NCBI GenBank assembly: GCA_013397075.1
Contig: VWZS01008170.1
Coordinates: forward strand, 436,277-500,276
Direction: 5' to 3'
Source of the DNA: Rhabdornis inornatus
Taxonomy: Eukaryota > Chordata > Aves > Passeriformes > Rhabdornithidae
Length of the DNA stretch: 64,000 bases
A program made the translations under genes and the position numbers. The notes beneath the pieces were generated by a model. It saw only the letters and a list, made by a program, of their open reading frames with translations. It was not told the origin of the DNA and did no database searches. This document shows, in pieces, positions 49,901 to 61,900 of this stretch. Each line of letters begins with the position of its first letter. The stretch's first letter is position 1.

Positions 49901-52900
49901 AGAGGACAATAAGACCTTTTACAGGACATAACACCTATTCCTGTTTAAAAGTAAGTATCTTTGTTTTATTTTTTAGGTCTCCAGTGCCCTTAATGCCACT
50001 GTTATATTTCTAATGAGGTGTAAATAATTGAGTTATGTAGCAGCCGATGGAAGGTAGAAAGTGGCTTCTAAAATGCTCGAAGGAGCAAACTTTATACAGT
50101 GAAATCCTACAGTTTTTTTTCCATAATGACACCAAGATATAACACGTTGGATTTTTAATTGCATGGAGCTTTTGATGCTGTTTTGGGAGAGGCTGCAAAA
50201 AGCTGTTGAGTGTTTCTGCCAGCCTAGAGAATTTCTTGTGTTTCTCTTCCACAAGACTATCAGGGCTTGGCTTTTTTTGTATTAAGGCTCACTGGCAATA
50301 GGTACCTGTTCGTGTATTTTTTCTGCTGAGCAGTTTTTAGTTGATAAATAGATTTATAGTTGACTGGTCTTAGCTCTGTGCATTTCAGAGGATTTATTTA
50401 GTCTGTGATTGTACAAGTTCCCTAGACTAAACTACTCATGGTTTATATGTGCAACACTTAAATGATGAAATCCACCTCTCTGCATATCCTGCGAAAGCTG
50501 CACTGCAAGATGTGCAAAGTTCCCCCTTTACAAATTCTTTCTTAGAACATGCAGAAGGACCAACCCTGCCACCTTTCATCAGCCACAGCAGGGCCACTAA
50601 ACCAAGGTCAGAGGGTTCACTGCAGTGGCAGGAAGCACTTTTGTTTCCGTGGAGGCAGCTGATGACTTGAAAGAAATGAAAATAAATGAATAAATAATAG
50701 AGAAGAGCCTGACCTGGTCATAGCATGAGATTTTGTTTCTGTGGGAATTTCTGACACTTAAGCTTCCTTGCCTCCTGACCCAGGATGAAGTAGCAGAATT
50801 TCTGGGGAGTTTTTTGAGGAGGAAAAAATGCTGGAAGCAAACCAATCCCAATAAAACAAGGTTTGTTTCAGCGAGATCAAAGCACTTGCCTTTGACAATA
50901 ATATTAATGCATATTATGAATAATTCTGTTGATTGTTGAGTGCTTCAATTATGAGCTGGATGACATCACTTAGTTCCCATGAAACAAATGCTCTTTAAAT
51001 TTCACTGGAAAGTTACACCACGAGATAAAAAACAAAAGATTGATCAGCTGTGGAATGTAGCCTGAGGGTTGGAGTGAATGGGGCACCTCTCTGCAAGGAA
51101 CTGGTTTGGTATACATGAAAAATTTAAATCATGTAGCAGGGAAGAAAGACTTCCATTCTTTTATAATGACTCCTTCCTTTCTGCCACTCCTCTATCCAAA
51201 CTGCCTGTAAGCAGTTGTTAAAAAGGTCTTATCCAATCTTTGGCTTTTGTGACCTTGTGTTCCTGTGCGTTTCCTACTGCTTGACACAATTTCTGTTCCT
51301 TGTCCCAGATGAAATGTAGTTCTCAAATTTAAACAAGGAATGTATGTCTCAATGTGGAAATCATTTGAGGGGAAAAAAGCAAAGGTGCATGTGAGGTTGA
51401 GTGGTGGAAACCTCACTGCAGGACTGTACCTCCACAATGTCAATTTAATTGCTTAAAACCTTCACTGTATGGAATTCGTGGCAGTAATTTTGCTGTAGTA
51501 TTACACAGTTCTAACCAGTGAAAATTAAAGCCTCTTTTGTGAATTTTGGGCTGTGCAATTCTGTTAAGGCCGAACAGAAAAAGCAACTTGATGAAGGTGT
51601 GTCAGACATTTCTCATGTTCTGTTTGTAACCCTGAATTGGTGTTTGTGCATATGGGGAAAGCCGCTGTGAGTTGAAGGTGGCTACAGGTAAGAAGATGGA
51701 GAGATCTATGAGCTCTGGGACATCTGTTGGAAGTGGGAATTCTAAAAATTCCTCTAATGGCTTGCACAAATTCCCAGCTTGAAACTCCTCCCCAAGTCTT
51801 ATTTTTACTCGTGACTATTTTTAACTGTATCGCTTCTTTGGCTTTCAAAAAGTACATCCACTGAACCAAGGAGAAAATTGTCTTTAACAGATCCAGCTGA
51901 CGAGTGAGACCTAAAAGGGAGGCAGTTTGCATCTATCTTAACATTTCTCTTTTTTTCCCCAAGGGCTCTGGCTTGGGCTTGTGGCTTGGCACCAAGTTTT
52001 TGGAGCCTGTTGCAATTCCAAGTGTCACTTTCTCAGTTTGAAGTGTTCTCCTTCACACTGGATTAATCTGTCTTGTGGAGAGAGCAGGGCTCTTTCCCTG
52101 ATACCATTGTTCCGGGCTGTGCTGACAGTGGTTGCAATCTAAATGGAGATAGCCATGTTCTTTTGTGTTCCAGCCTCACCATGGCAAATACTTCATTTCT
52201 TTTAATCAGAGCATAAAACCTCTTTGCCCTGGCATTTATTGTCTCCCTGGAGTCTAAAAGTTTTATCTAAAGATAAAAGCACTCTGTCAACAATAAACTG
52301 CATCGGCACCAGTATTGATGCATAAACCAGGAGATGGCTTCTTACAGTAAGCAAGGCTTTGCATTTGTCAGTTTATTTAATTATGCAGGACCTATAAATT
52401 AGTGTGAAATGAAGTGAACGACTTGATAGACTGGGAAGGGATGGGAGAGGTTGATGAGAAACTCTCCCAGGGTGCCTGAAACTTGCTCACTATGAGCCAC
52501 TCTCCAGCCATGGTGTGATGTGGGCATCCTACTGATACTGAATGCAGACTAAATCTTTTTTTTCCCCCTGATTTTATCCACTGGGATATTAAATAATGTT
52601 GTCACACACCTCTCTGAGATTGAATGTGATGATACAAGTGTCTGCTGAAGGCTGAGAGGCACACATCCCTCCATGTGTGGATTTTTTGGTTGTGGAGACA
52701 ATAACACGATCTCTTCGGGATTTAAAATCAGAGAATTCTAATGTGCATTCCTGAGAGGTGCCCGCAGTGTCAGCCATGGCCTGGGCAGGCCGTGTTGCCA
52801 AGCAGTTAAAGTAGATAGAGATTTCACTAAGTCGTTCAGGACTTGCTAATTGATCCTGGGCAAATTGCCTAACCCTTCTCTCTTTATCTATTTATAAAAC

Positions 52901-55900
52901 GGGGATAGTTAAGGCCAGGCAAAACTTGTGTAACTGAATTTGTGTAACTTTCCACAAATCCATGCCAGCTTGTCACCGGTTCGCTGTGTTCCTGACTGCT
53001 CTTAATTCATTGCACTAAAATAGCACTCCACATAAACATTGAGCTATGATGCAGGCAGTGTCATTCCCCACTTTCCCTTAGGAAACTCTAACTTTGGGAG
53101 ATTAAATTGCCTGAACAAGGGGCAAGGCACAAATCTAACTTGGGAGGGGAGTGTCAATTGCAGGGCTCCCTTGAGGAGCCTGTGTTATATTATGAACACC
53201 TTGGAGCGTCTTCTCCCTTTCAAAAAAAAGGACCTAAAGTATTTTTCTCTACACTCGGTGGGGACTTCTAGGCCTCTCCTCTTGCAGCAGTGAGTTGTGA
53301 AATAACTTTCTTTGTCACTTGTATCTGTTTCCTAAAGAGATGTTACACTGATTGTTGAAACCACTTGTGAGCGTCTCTGAGGGCGGTGGGTGGCTTTACC
53401 CAGCCTGGGTTTTGTCATCCTGAAGTTACTTTGTGGAGCAGGAGGACAAGTGTGCATTTACAGATCCAATACCACTGTGCATCCATCTAGGCTTTAAAAG
53501 GAAAGAAGCCTTTGATTCTTGTTCTCCACTAATCTTCCTTTCATCTAGTGTCCTACCACCTGCTGCGTTCTCAGCACAAAATTGCTATTTATCACTGCCT
53601 TCCTCTTCTTGCTGCCAGCTTCATTCATCTTCAGTGCTCTAAAAGCTTTAAGGTTTACAGGAAAGCACTAAGTACAACTGCAGATATTTTCTGATGGTGA
53701 ACAACTGAGGAAGAAGGAAGGTGACCAGTGGAAAAAAACACTTAGTGCTGTCTTCTGCAATGCTTCTTGTTTAAAGACAACTCAAAGTGATTTTGAGGTC
53801 AAAATTGAATGATTCTGTTTTTCTGCCCCTGTTGAAGTTGAAAACTGCTTTAGAGTCTGATTCAAGTACACCAAACTCTGTAGGAGCCCTTCTGATATCA
53901 GCAGGTTTTGGTCCTGGCTCTTGGTGCACATTCTTCCTTTCTTTCCCTTCTATGTACCTTGTAGGTAGCTACATCCAGTAGCAGGTACTTGGGCTTTTAG
54001 GATTAAGGTAATGTTACAATATGAGATGGCCAAGGAGAGATTATTTTTAACAGCTGACTTCTAGATTTGGATAAAGCAATCTAGAATATGGTAGAAATGT
54101 ATCTTCCTGAGAGACACACCTGCAGTGGTACTTGTTGTGATGTGGTCCTGCTACAGCATTCTTGTGTTTCTGAGTTGTTTGTACTGGATCTTTCTTTTCA
54201 GCGTCTACATTTCCTGAGTGGCAAGAGTAGTTTTTAAGTCTGACAATTTGGATACCTTAGTACCAGGAATTGTTGCCTCATGCATGATGTTTCAAACACT
54301 ATTCTGAGGCTTCAATGCCACTGTAGAGTGTCCTGTAGGGTATATGGTTTGCAACATGTGTTTCTGCTGGAAGAGATAAAATTGGCCATATTTTGTGCAG
54401 AGCCTGCATCAGCGGAATTGACACTCCTATCCTGGATTTTGCTATGATATGAGAGTCTGGAGATACACATCTTTATGGGTTTTTTTTTTAGCAATCTTTG
54501 GGTTTCAATGACTGAAACTGCTCCAAAAGATAAGTCTTTTCTACACTGCTTCAGGGAAACAAAAAGAAAATCCCACCACTTTCATCCAGACACCCTGGAG
54601 ACTGTTATTGGCTATCACATTGCTGGAACTCTGCAGTTTTTGGGCTCTTTAGGATATCTGACAGTCGCTGGATCCCCAGCAGTGGTGGTTACTGGTATTG
54701 CAAGCCAGGTCCAACCGTTTCCAATTCCTTCCTGTCTCTGGTGATTCAGTCCTTTCCAGTTATCACTGTAGTGAGCCAATATAAACTCCAAGCTGCCAAG
54801 GAAGAGTACAAATGTGTAAACACTTCAGAGCTATCCTGAATTTAATGGATTTTCCCATTTTCTAGAGTTAAATTCATTTGCAATAACCTAGTTCTGTTTA
54901 AACCTTTCTGGGGGCAGAGAGACTGAGGCGCAGATGGTCCAAACTCAGAAGTAGGGATTGAACCTGAACTTGTGGTTGAGGTTATGTTTTATTGCTTTGC
55001 AGATATTTCCTAAGAGCAGGCACATTCTTATCTGAATAGCTGGGGCTTGGATAAAGTTAGTAAGATGACATTTGAGAAGATGGTCTCAAAGTCATTCCTT
55101 ACAGGGGAGTACAACAGGCTGTTTGAGCCTGTTTTAGCCCACTGGAAATGAGTGAAATTAATTGGGAAAACATTAAATAAATCAACCATGTAATGAAATA
55201 AACTTTAATTCCATTTAAGCTTTCTTCAGATGGCAGATGTAGGGGCCTGATTTCCATCTGGAATTTATAAATCCGTATTTGATGTGAGATGTGGTGAATA
55301 CTGTGTGAAGGACTTGTGTTTTTACTGCTGGAATGCTTTTGCTTTGAATGGCATTTCCTTTCCCCTCAAAATGACTGCATGGAAACTTGAGGTAAGGTAA
55401 TATGTGCAAGTTCAAATACAGCACATCACAATAAAATGCTGATGGCACTTGGACAAGTTTATGTTAGTATTATCTTATTTAAAAGAACTTCTGATTGCTC
55501 TTGTGTTTAGAACAATAGATCTTGGGAGACTTCCTGTAATGAGCAGTAAAAGGCAACTTTACTCTGAATTTTTTAGGGAGCTCCTGCAGTTTCTGAGAAA
55601 AGCAAAGATGGTGGATACTCAGATGGAAAATCTCAAAGCAAAAGTCACTCTTGCAAAAAGTGGGTTTTCCAGAAGATTCAGATTTCGGTACTGATAGGAA
55701 CAGTGATCCATCTAGGTGTGCTAGAACTTCAAGCATAGCAGGAAGTTAAGATGCCTTTGGGAACAGGAAAAGAACAGGACAAGGCATCTGGAAGAGCTGA
55801 ATCCTGATGATAGGCTTCTGGCAGTGCTGGTTTTAGCTCTGTGATTTCTATGCAACTTTCTTTAATGTTGAACCACATCTAGTATTTCAGTAAGCACTAA

Positions 55901-58900
55901 GTTCCTGTCCTGGAAGTCTCTAACTGAAGCGAGGAAGCTTTCAGCATCTTCTGAGTGATAACTTCAGAGATGTTTCTCAAATATTGAAATCCTAATGAGA
56001 AGTGACTCATTGTACCGCTGGTGTGATGCTGAGGGAACCTGGGACAGTCCTCATGTGGCTATCATGACTTACAAATTGTAAGGAGGGATCTTAGAATGCA
56101 GTTAATTCTTCAATTTAACATCCTTAAGCCATGGAGTAACTCTGGCTCCTCTGGCCACAGAGGCAATGGCTTTTACATTTTGCATTGTCAACGGAGTTGC
56201 AAGAATTTTCAAACCAGTTGTAATTAATAATATTCTGGTTTTATGTTAAATAGTCCTGGAATTTCATAGATTTGCCCTCCAAGTCTATCATCAATCTCAA
56301 AATTGGCATTTGAGATTTTTGTTTGCTTGTACTGTGTTTAAAAAAAAGTGTGTGTGGATCAAGTTATGGGGAATTGAGTTATATATTGAGTTATAGGCCC
56401 ATTGCAGGCCTGTAACTCAGCAATACATAAATAGTGTAGTTTGGAGCAGATTGAGAAATACAGTTCTGTGTTAACGGTTTCCCTGTCACTTGATTTTTTT
56501 TTTTTCCCCCTCCAAACAAAGTGCCATCTTCTCTTGAATGACTGGTTGCCAGATCTTTTGTAATGCTCTTCTCTGAACAAACCTACTTTATCCCATTTCT
56601 GTCCCTGTATGCTGCTGCTGGTAACAGCTTCTGTTTTCCATGTCATTCTTAATTGCATAAAACATGGGGTTACGGCATAGTTTTAACATAAGAGTAATTT
56701 ATTCCAAGAAATGCAATTACCAGTGAGTGCAAAGGGCATCCTTGAGCACCCTGGTTTGTGGAAGGTGTTTCAGGTGGGATGATGCTGTGCAGGGTGTGAA
56801 TCACTGTCTGTGAGGCTTCCCTGGGATATCCAGGCTGGTTTGTGGCATGTTCAGTATCAGCAGGAACCAGTCCAAGGTCGTGTTAAAGCACTGAGCATTT
56901 CAGCCATGGAGGATTATCAAATAAAGCATATTCTTGTAATAAAAACATCATCCAGAATAAGGGGCTCATACCTCAGGACAGTTAGATGTTTTCAAGGGAT
57001 GTTTTCTTCACCCAGCTTGATTGCTGTGGATGTTCCAGGATGCTGCTTGAGGTTCAGTACAGTTACATGTGTATGCAAATGTAAATGCAGCTCTGGCTGG
57101 CAGGGCAGGTTTGTACAGCAGCAGGGCTGCTGGGGGAGTGTGGGCAGGCTCTAATGTGACCAGTGGGCTGTAATGGAAAGTGGAATTTTCCTCTCTGCCA
57201 GCCAGGGCTGAGAGCTCTGCTGTCCCTAGGAATTGAATGGTGAACTGCTGAATGGCAGTTCATGTAGCAGCACTCTTAGCTAACTGTTGATCATTCCTCC
57301 TTTATTAGGAAACTCCTCATGCGTGACTGCATGGTCTGGTACTTAATAGGTGGCTGGGAATATGAGGGTAAAGAAGGGACAGCCCTTCATTTTGCTCAGG
57401 ATGTGTTCTTAATAAATTCTGCTGTTGTTTTCTTTTCAGACTTTGGTGTTAGCGCGTTCCTGGCCACTGGTGGTGACATTACCAGGAATAAAGTCAGGAA
57501 AACCTTTGTGGGCACACCTTGCTGGATGGCACCAGAAGTTATGGAACAGGTGAATTGTTTTTCCCAGTGTCCTCTGAGCTGATCTGTACCTGGAACTCCC
57601 TGCTATCAGCAGTGACTATATTTATTTCTAACTATGATGATAAATTGACATCCTGAAGGGTTTTCTTAAAACCACTGGATTTTCTTGACTTGTCTATTGC
57701 AGCCAGAATCATACTGGGGAATGTTAAGTATTCAGTAGATTTTTGCCTCATTGCTTCTCTTCGGGCTCCTGCCTGAGGTGAGGATGAGACAGCTCAGTTT
57801 GTTGCATAAAGAAGATTAACCTGCCCCTCCCTTTTGCAAGAATGTGAGGTAGAATATAAATAGTTTCACATGTGGTAAATATGCATATTCACAGCTCAGT
57901 AACATGCTCTTCTGCATCTGCAAACATGAGAATTTGGGGTAGTTGTGACATGTCAGAGTGGGGAGTTAATTCAGTACGATAACTTGCATTTGACTTAATT
58001 CAGGTTTTTGACTTCTCTTGGCTTGTGAGTAAATGCTGAGGAATGCTTGCATCTCCCCCTTCTTCCTCTGCTCTTTTGGCTCACTAAAAGATGCCGTACT
58101 TCTTACCCTTGCCCATGGAGAAATGTCACTTTTTGTCCTCCACTGCTTCCAGACTAAACTACAGAAGCTTTGTCTGTGTGACTTCTGATGAAAGACACCT
58201 GGAAACTTTGTTTAATATAAAATTGCTGCCCATTTCTGAGCAAGATTCATAGAGAAAATAGTATTACCAAGGCATTTGCAGTAGCTGTCAATGGCGTTGA
58301 TGCTCACTGCCATGAACATTCCAAAAATTGTCCCTCATCCCCTTAAAATCAGTTTGACAGAGGCCTGGGTTTCTGGCAGGTGTGCTAAGCAGAAATATAA
58401 CTGACTGTAAATGGGTTTCCATTTTTCTTTCCAATTTCTTTAAACAAAAATATTTAAGGATTTGTTTTATTAAAGTAAATCCACATGATACATTTCTCCT
58501 TGCTATTGTTCCCAATAAAATATCTTGAAGCTTGGGACAATCTTGAATAAGACCCTCATGTATATCTGTATTTAAAATGCAGCTAAATATGAGTGCATTA
58601 AATGGCATTTTAATGCATTTTTTTTCCTCCACCTAAAACTTTTTGAGCAATGGAGATAATTTTGGAGTAGCTTAAATATGTTATTGCTGAAGGCTTGTTC
58701 AATGTTTGGCCTTTTCAGTGGCTCCCCATGGTGGCACCAAGGGGCTGGTGCATTCCAGCACTGCTGCAGCCTCCTCAGAGTGCAGGTCTAACAAGGGCAG
58801 AATAAAAGCACACTTCCCAAGTCAGGGTTGTCTTTGCAGACTTGATTCTGAACTGCTTCACTGTCATATTCTTCTGGATTTTATTTAGTGCTGAGTTAAA

Positions 58901-61900
58901 AAAAATAAAAATAGAGTATTTGGTGTTTCCAAAGCTAGATCAGAGCTGTCCCTTGCTTTTCTGTCCTGTGTGTTGTGCCCAGGGCTCAGCAGCCTGGCCA
59001 GGACCTAAAGGTGCTGCTCTAGGCTCTTTGCAGCTGCAATCCTCAGGACAAAAGGGAAAAATACCCTAAGGAGGGAGCTAAAAATGGGAAATAAAGGTTT
59101 CAATAACAAAGTGAGGGGTGGTTCCCCACAAATGTGTTTCCAAAGGAAGTAAGTTTTTTTACAGAGAGCATTACCTCCACCAAGGCTGTGCGCATCTAAC
59201 CATTTACAAATATCATGTTAAAGCAGTATTTGGGATGTTGATGATGCTGATGTGAAACCCTTCAATGTCCATTCGATGATCTTGCTGCCTTCCAGCAGGT
59301 GTCACTCTGAGCCCTGGATCCGACCGGGAAGAGGGACAGAGGGCTTGCTCTAGGCCGGCCTTTCAAATGTAGATATTATCGACCCAATTCCATCTGGTTT
59401 GCTTCAGCACCATTAAATTCCTTCAGAATGTTAATATTTGATTGCTCAACATTGTCTTTTAATGTATGGTCACTTAACGCATTTATGGAAAAAAAAAGTT
59501 GATGAGAAAAATAAATGTTGCTGATATAAACTAACTGCAGGGTGGTGACTAATGTATTGGACAGATGTCAAGATGAACTGCTGCAGACAGTTTTGAGCTT
59601 TATAGCTTTCACTTGCAAGCAGGATTAGGTGAAATAATGAAAAAAACCCTCACACTAAACAGTTAAAATCTTGTCAGGGGATTGAGAGTTGTACAGTGTA
59701 TTGGTGTGCTGTAAGAGTAACTGAAAGATTAAGAAATGCCCAAAAGTTATTATCAAAACCTAAAAATAGCATGAGAAGGCAAAAAAACACCTTTACAGTG
59801 TATTTCTTCTTGTCCTGTGCTCTTTTAAATGTTACTAGATATCTGTTTATTTAACTGACTTGAAATCTGTTCAAAGTCATGGCATCCATAAACTGAAGCA
59901 CTTCAAGAAACATTTCAGACTTCTTGGGCTCATGAAAATTGTGCTTACAGGGTGGAAGAAATCAGTGCAAGATATAAATTCCTGTCTCTCTAACAAGTTT
60001 CAGTCCAACTTTAGTATTACATGACAAATAGTGCAGGAGGGGTTTTTGTTAGTTTGCCAAGATTCAAGATCGTCTTTAAGGTAGCTTGGGGAATGCTTTT
60101 TGGCTGCATCACAAGGAGTGTCTTTCTGAAGCTTGTTAGGTTAGCTGAGCACAGTACCCCTGTTAGCTCTGCTCTGATTCAGATTTCATTTTTCCATAGT
60201 GTAGTGAGAAGAAACACAAACCATCCTAAGCAAACAAAACGCTTTGATTTTTGGAGCTGTTCTTGAAGTCAGTACATAATGTCTCTCCCCTGCAGCAGAG
60301 AAAGCAAGTGCCAAAATATTACCTAATGATAATGAGGAAGTAACTGCTTTGGCATATGAAATATTTTTTCCTGTGCAGGAAGGGAAGTAAATGCTATAAA
60401 TTTTTCTGAACAAGCCTGTGTTTAATGTCAAGTGCAGAAGCTACTGTTAATTAGTGGAGGGAAGCATTAGTCTGCAGGCAGGAATGAGGGGCTTTTACTG
60501 GCCTGGTGTGTCGTGAAGTTCCAGGATGGAGCATATTTGCAGTCAGGTTGATTAAGTGGTTGACTAAAAGTGTAGTGAGGCAGGTTTCCCAAGGGACAGC
60601 AGTCCATGTATTAACTATGAGAGTTTTATTACACTGTGTAATGACTCTGTGTCTGTGTGTAGAAATCAGAGCCTGGGTGAGCCCAGTGCCCCTTTATGTT
60701 CTGTAGTGGAGTTTATGGCAGAGCAGTCCTGGTTGTACAGTGCACAACCATGATTTTCACCGGACTGTGACTTCTAAAACACCACCTTGAAGATACGAGG
60801 AGCTGGGGGGAGAGAAGGGAGAGAGTGTTTCCATCTTTATAGTGCTGATCTTTCCAAATTTGTGTGGAAAGGGTGTGTGAAAGGGATGGGAGTGTAGGAC
60901 AGCAAGAGGCACATGATAACATCCTCTAATATTTTTTCAGGTCAGAGGATATGATTTCAAGGCAGACATCTGGAGCTTTGGGATCACTGCTATTGAACTG
61001 GCTACGGGAGCAGCTCCTTACCATAAATACCCACCGATGAAGGTGAGCAGATCTCCAGATATTTGTGGAAGATGAGGGATCAGTGTGTTCTGTGGCTGTT
61101 TCCTAGAATTTGGCTAGCATGTTGCACAGAAGAGTTTGTCCTCCCAACTTAGCACATTGCATAGAAGAGTTTGTCCTTTCAACCTGCATTTGTGGATCAT
61201 GGTGTTCTTGGATGTATCTTGAGTCACCTTTTAAAAATACGCCATTTCATCAGCATTATCTGAAACTGCAGTTTTTATTTAGATCCGGAGTCTCACCATT
61301 CTTAAGGAAAGTGCTGTGTGTTTTAAACCTCTGAAGTCAGCAGATGTTTTTAGGGTTATAAATAATGATCCAGAATGCTTTATGGGCACCCAGTGACACT
61401 TGGCTAGCCATTCTTTTTCCTGCACTGATAATCCTTCTTACTGCCTCTCCTACTCTTGATACCTCTCATGTTACCAGCTATCTGAAATAATGTTTAATTT
61501 TGTTTAACACTGACAATCCTGTCAATCACTGATCCAGTTCAAAGTACCACATCAGTATCAAACTGTAGTACTGGCAACAACAGTATTTTATTAAGGTTGA
61601 AATGAAACAAATGTTCTTATTTAAACCTTGACGCATCAAAATTATTTTTCAAATATCTTGAACCTTAGGTCACCTTAGAAGTTTGGCTAACTCTGTTTCC
61701 TGACTCTTGAACCAGGAGCTGCTTCTAACGTGCTGCCCTTTCAGGGGGAGGGTACATCTCAAAGTTGAGTTGACATCTATCAGTTGAGGTCTGAAGCATC
61801 CTGTCCTACTGAGCTTTGAGATCTTTTTCCTTATCTCCTTTGTGATATCTGATGAGGCCTTGTCTTGATCACAAAACTTTAGACCCCTTTGGCGCAGTTT

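Larger units (their letters stand above)
48395..57439 (+). other. OXSR1: OXSR1 intron 5
   Basis: A GT-AG phase 1 intron of about 9.0 kb that splits the DFG aspartate codon. It begins with an A-rich run (48510-48572). It also has a short sense CR1 tail (49237-49362), a candidate conserved block with opposed TCF/LEF-like sites (50850-51060), a block with a GATA palindrome (52160-52470) and three old MIR-like pieces (52828-52915, 53065-53150, 54911-54985). The remainder is unique-looking intron. Confidence 0.88.

Noticed and set aside
57878..57889. 12-base palindrome aatatgcatatt
   Set aside because: Short AT-rich palindromes are frequent in intron DNA. No cluster of other sites nearby.
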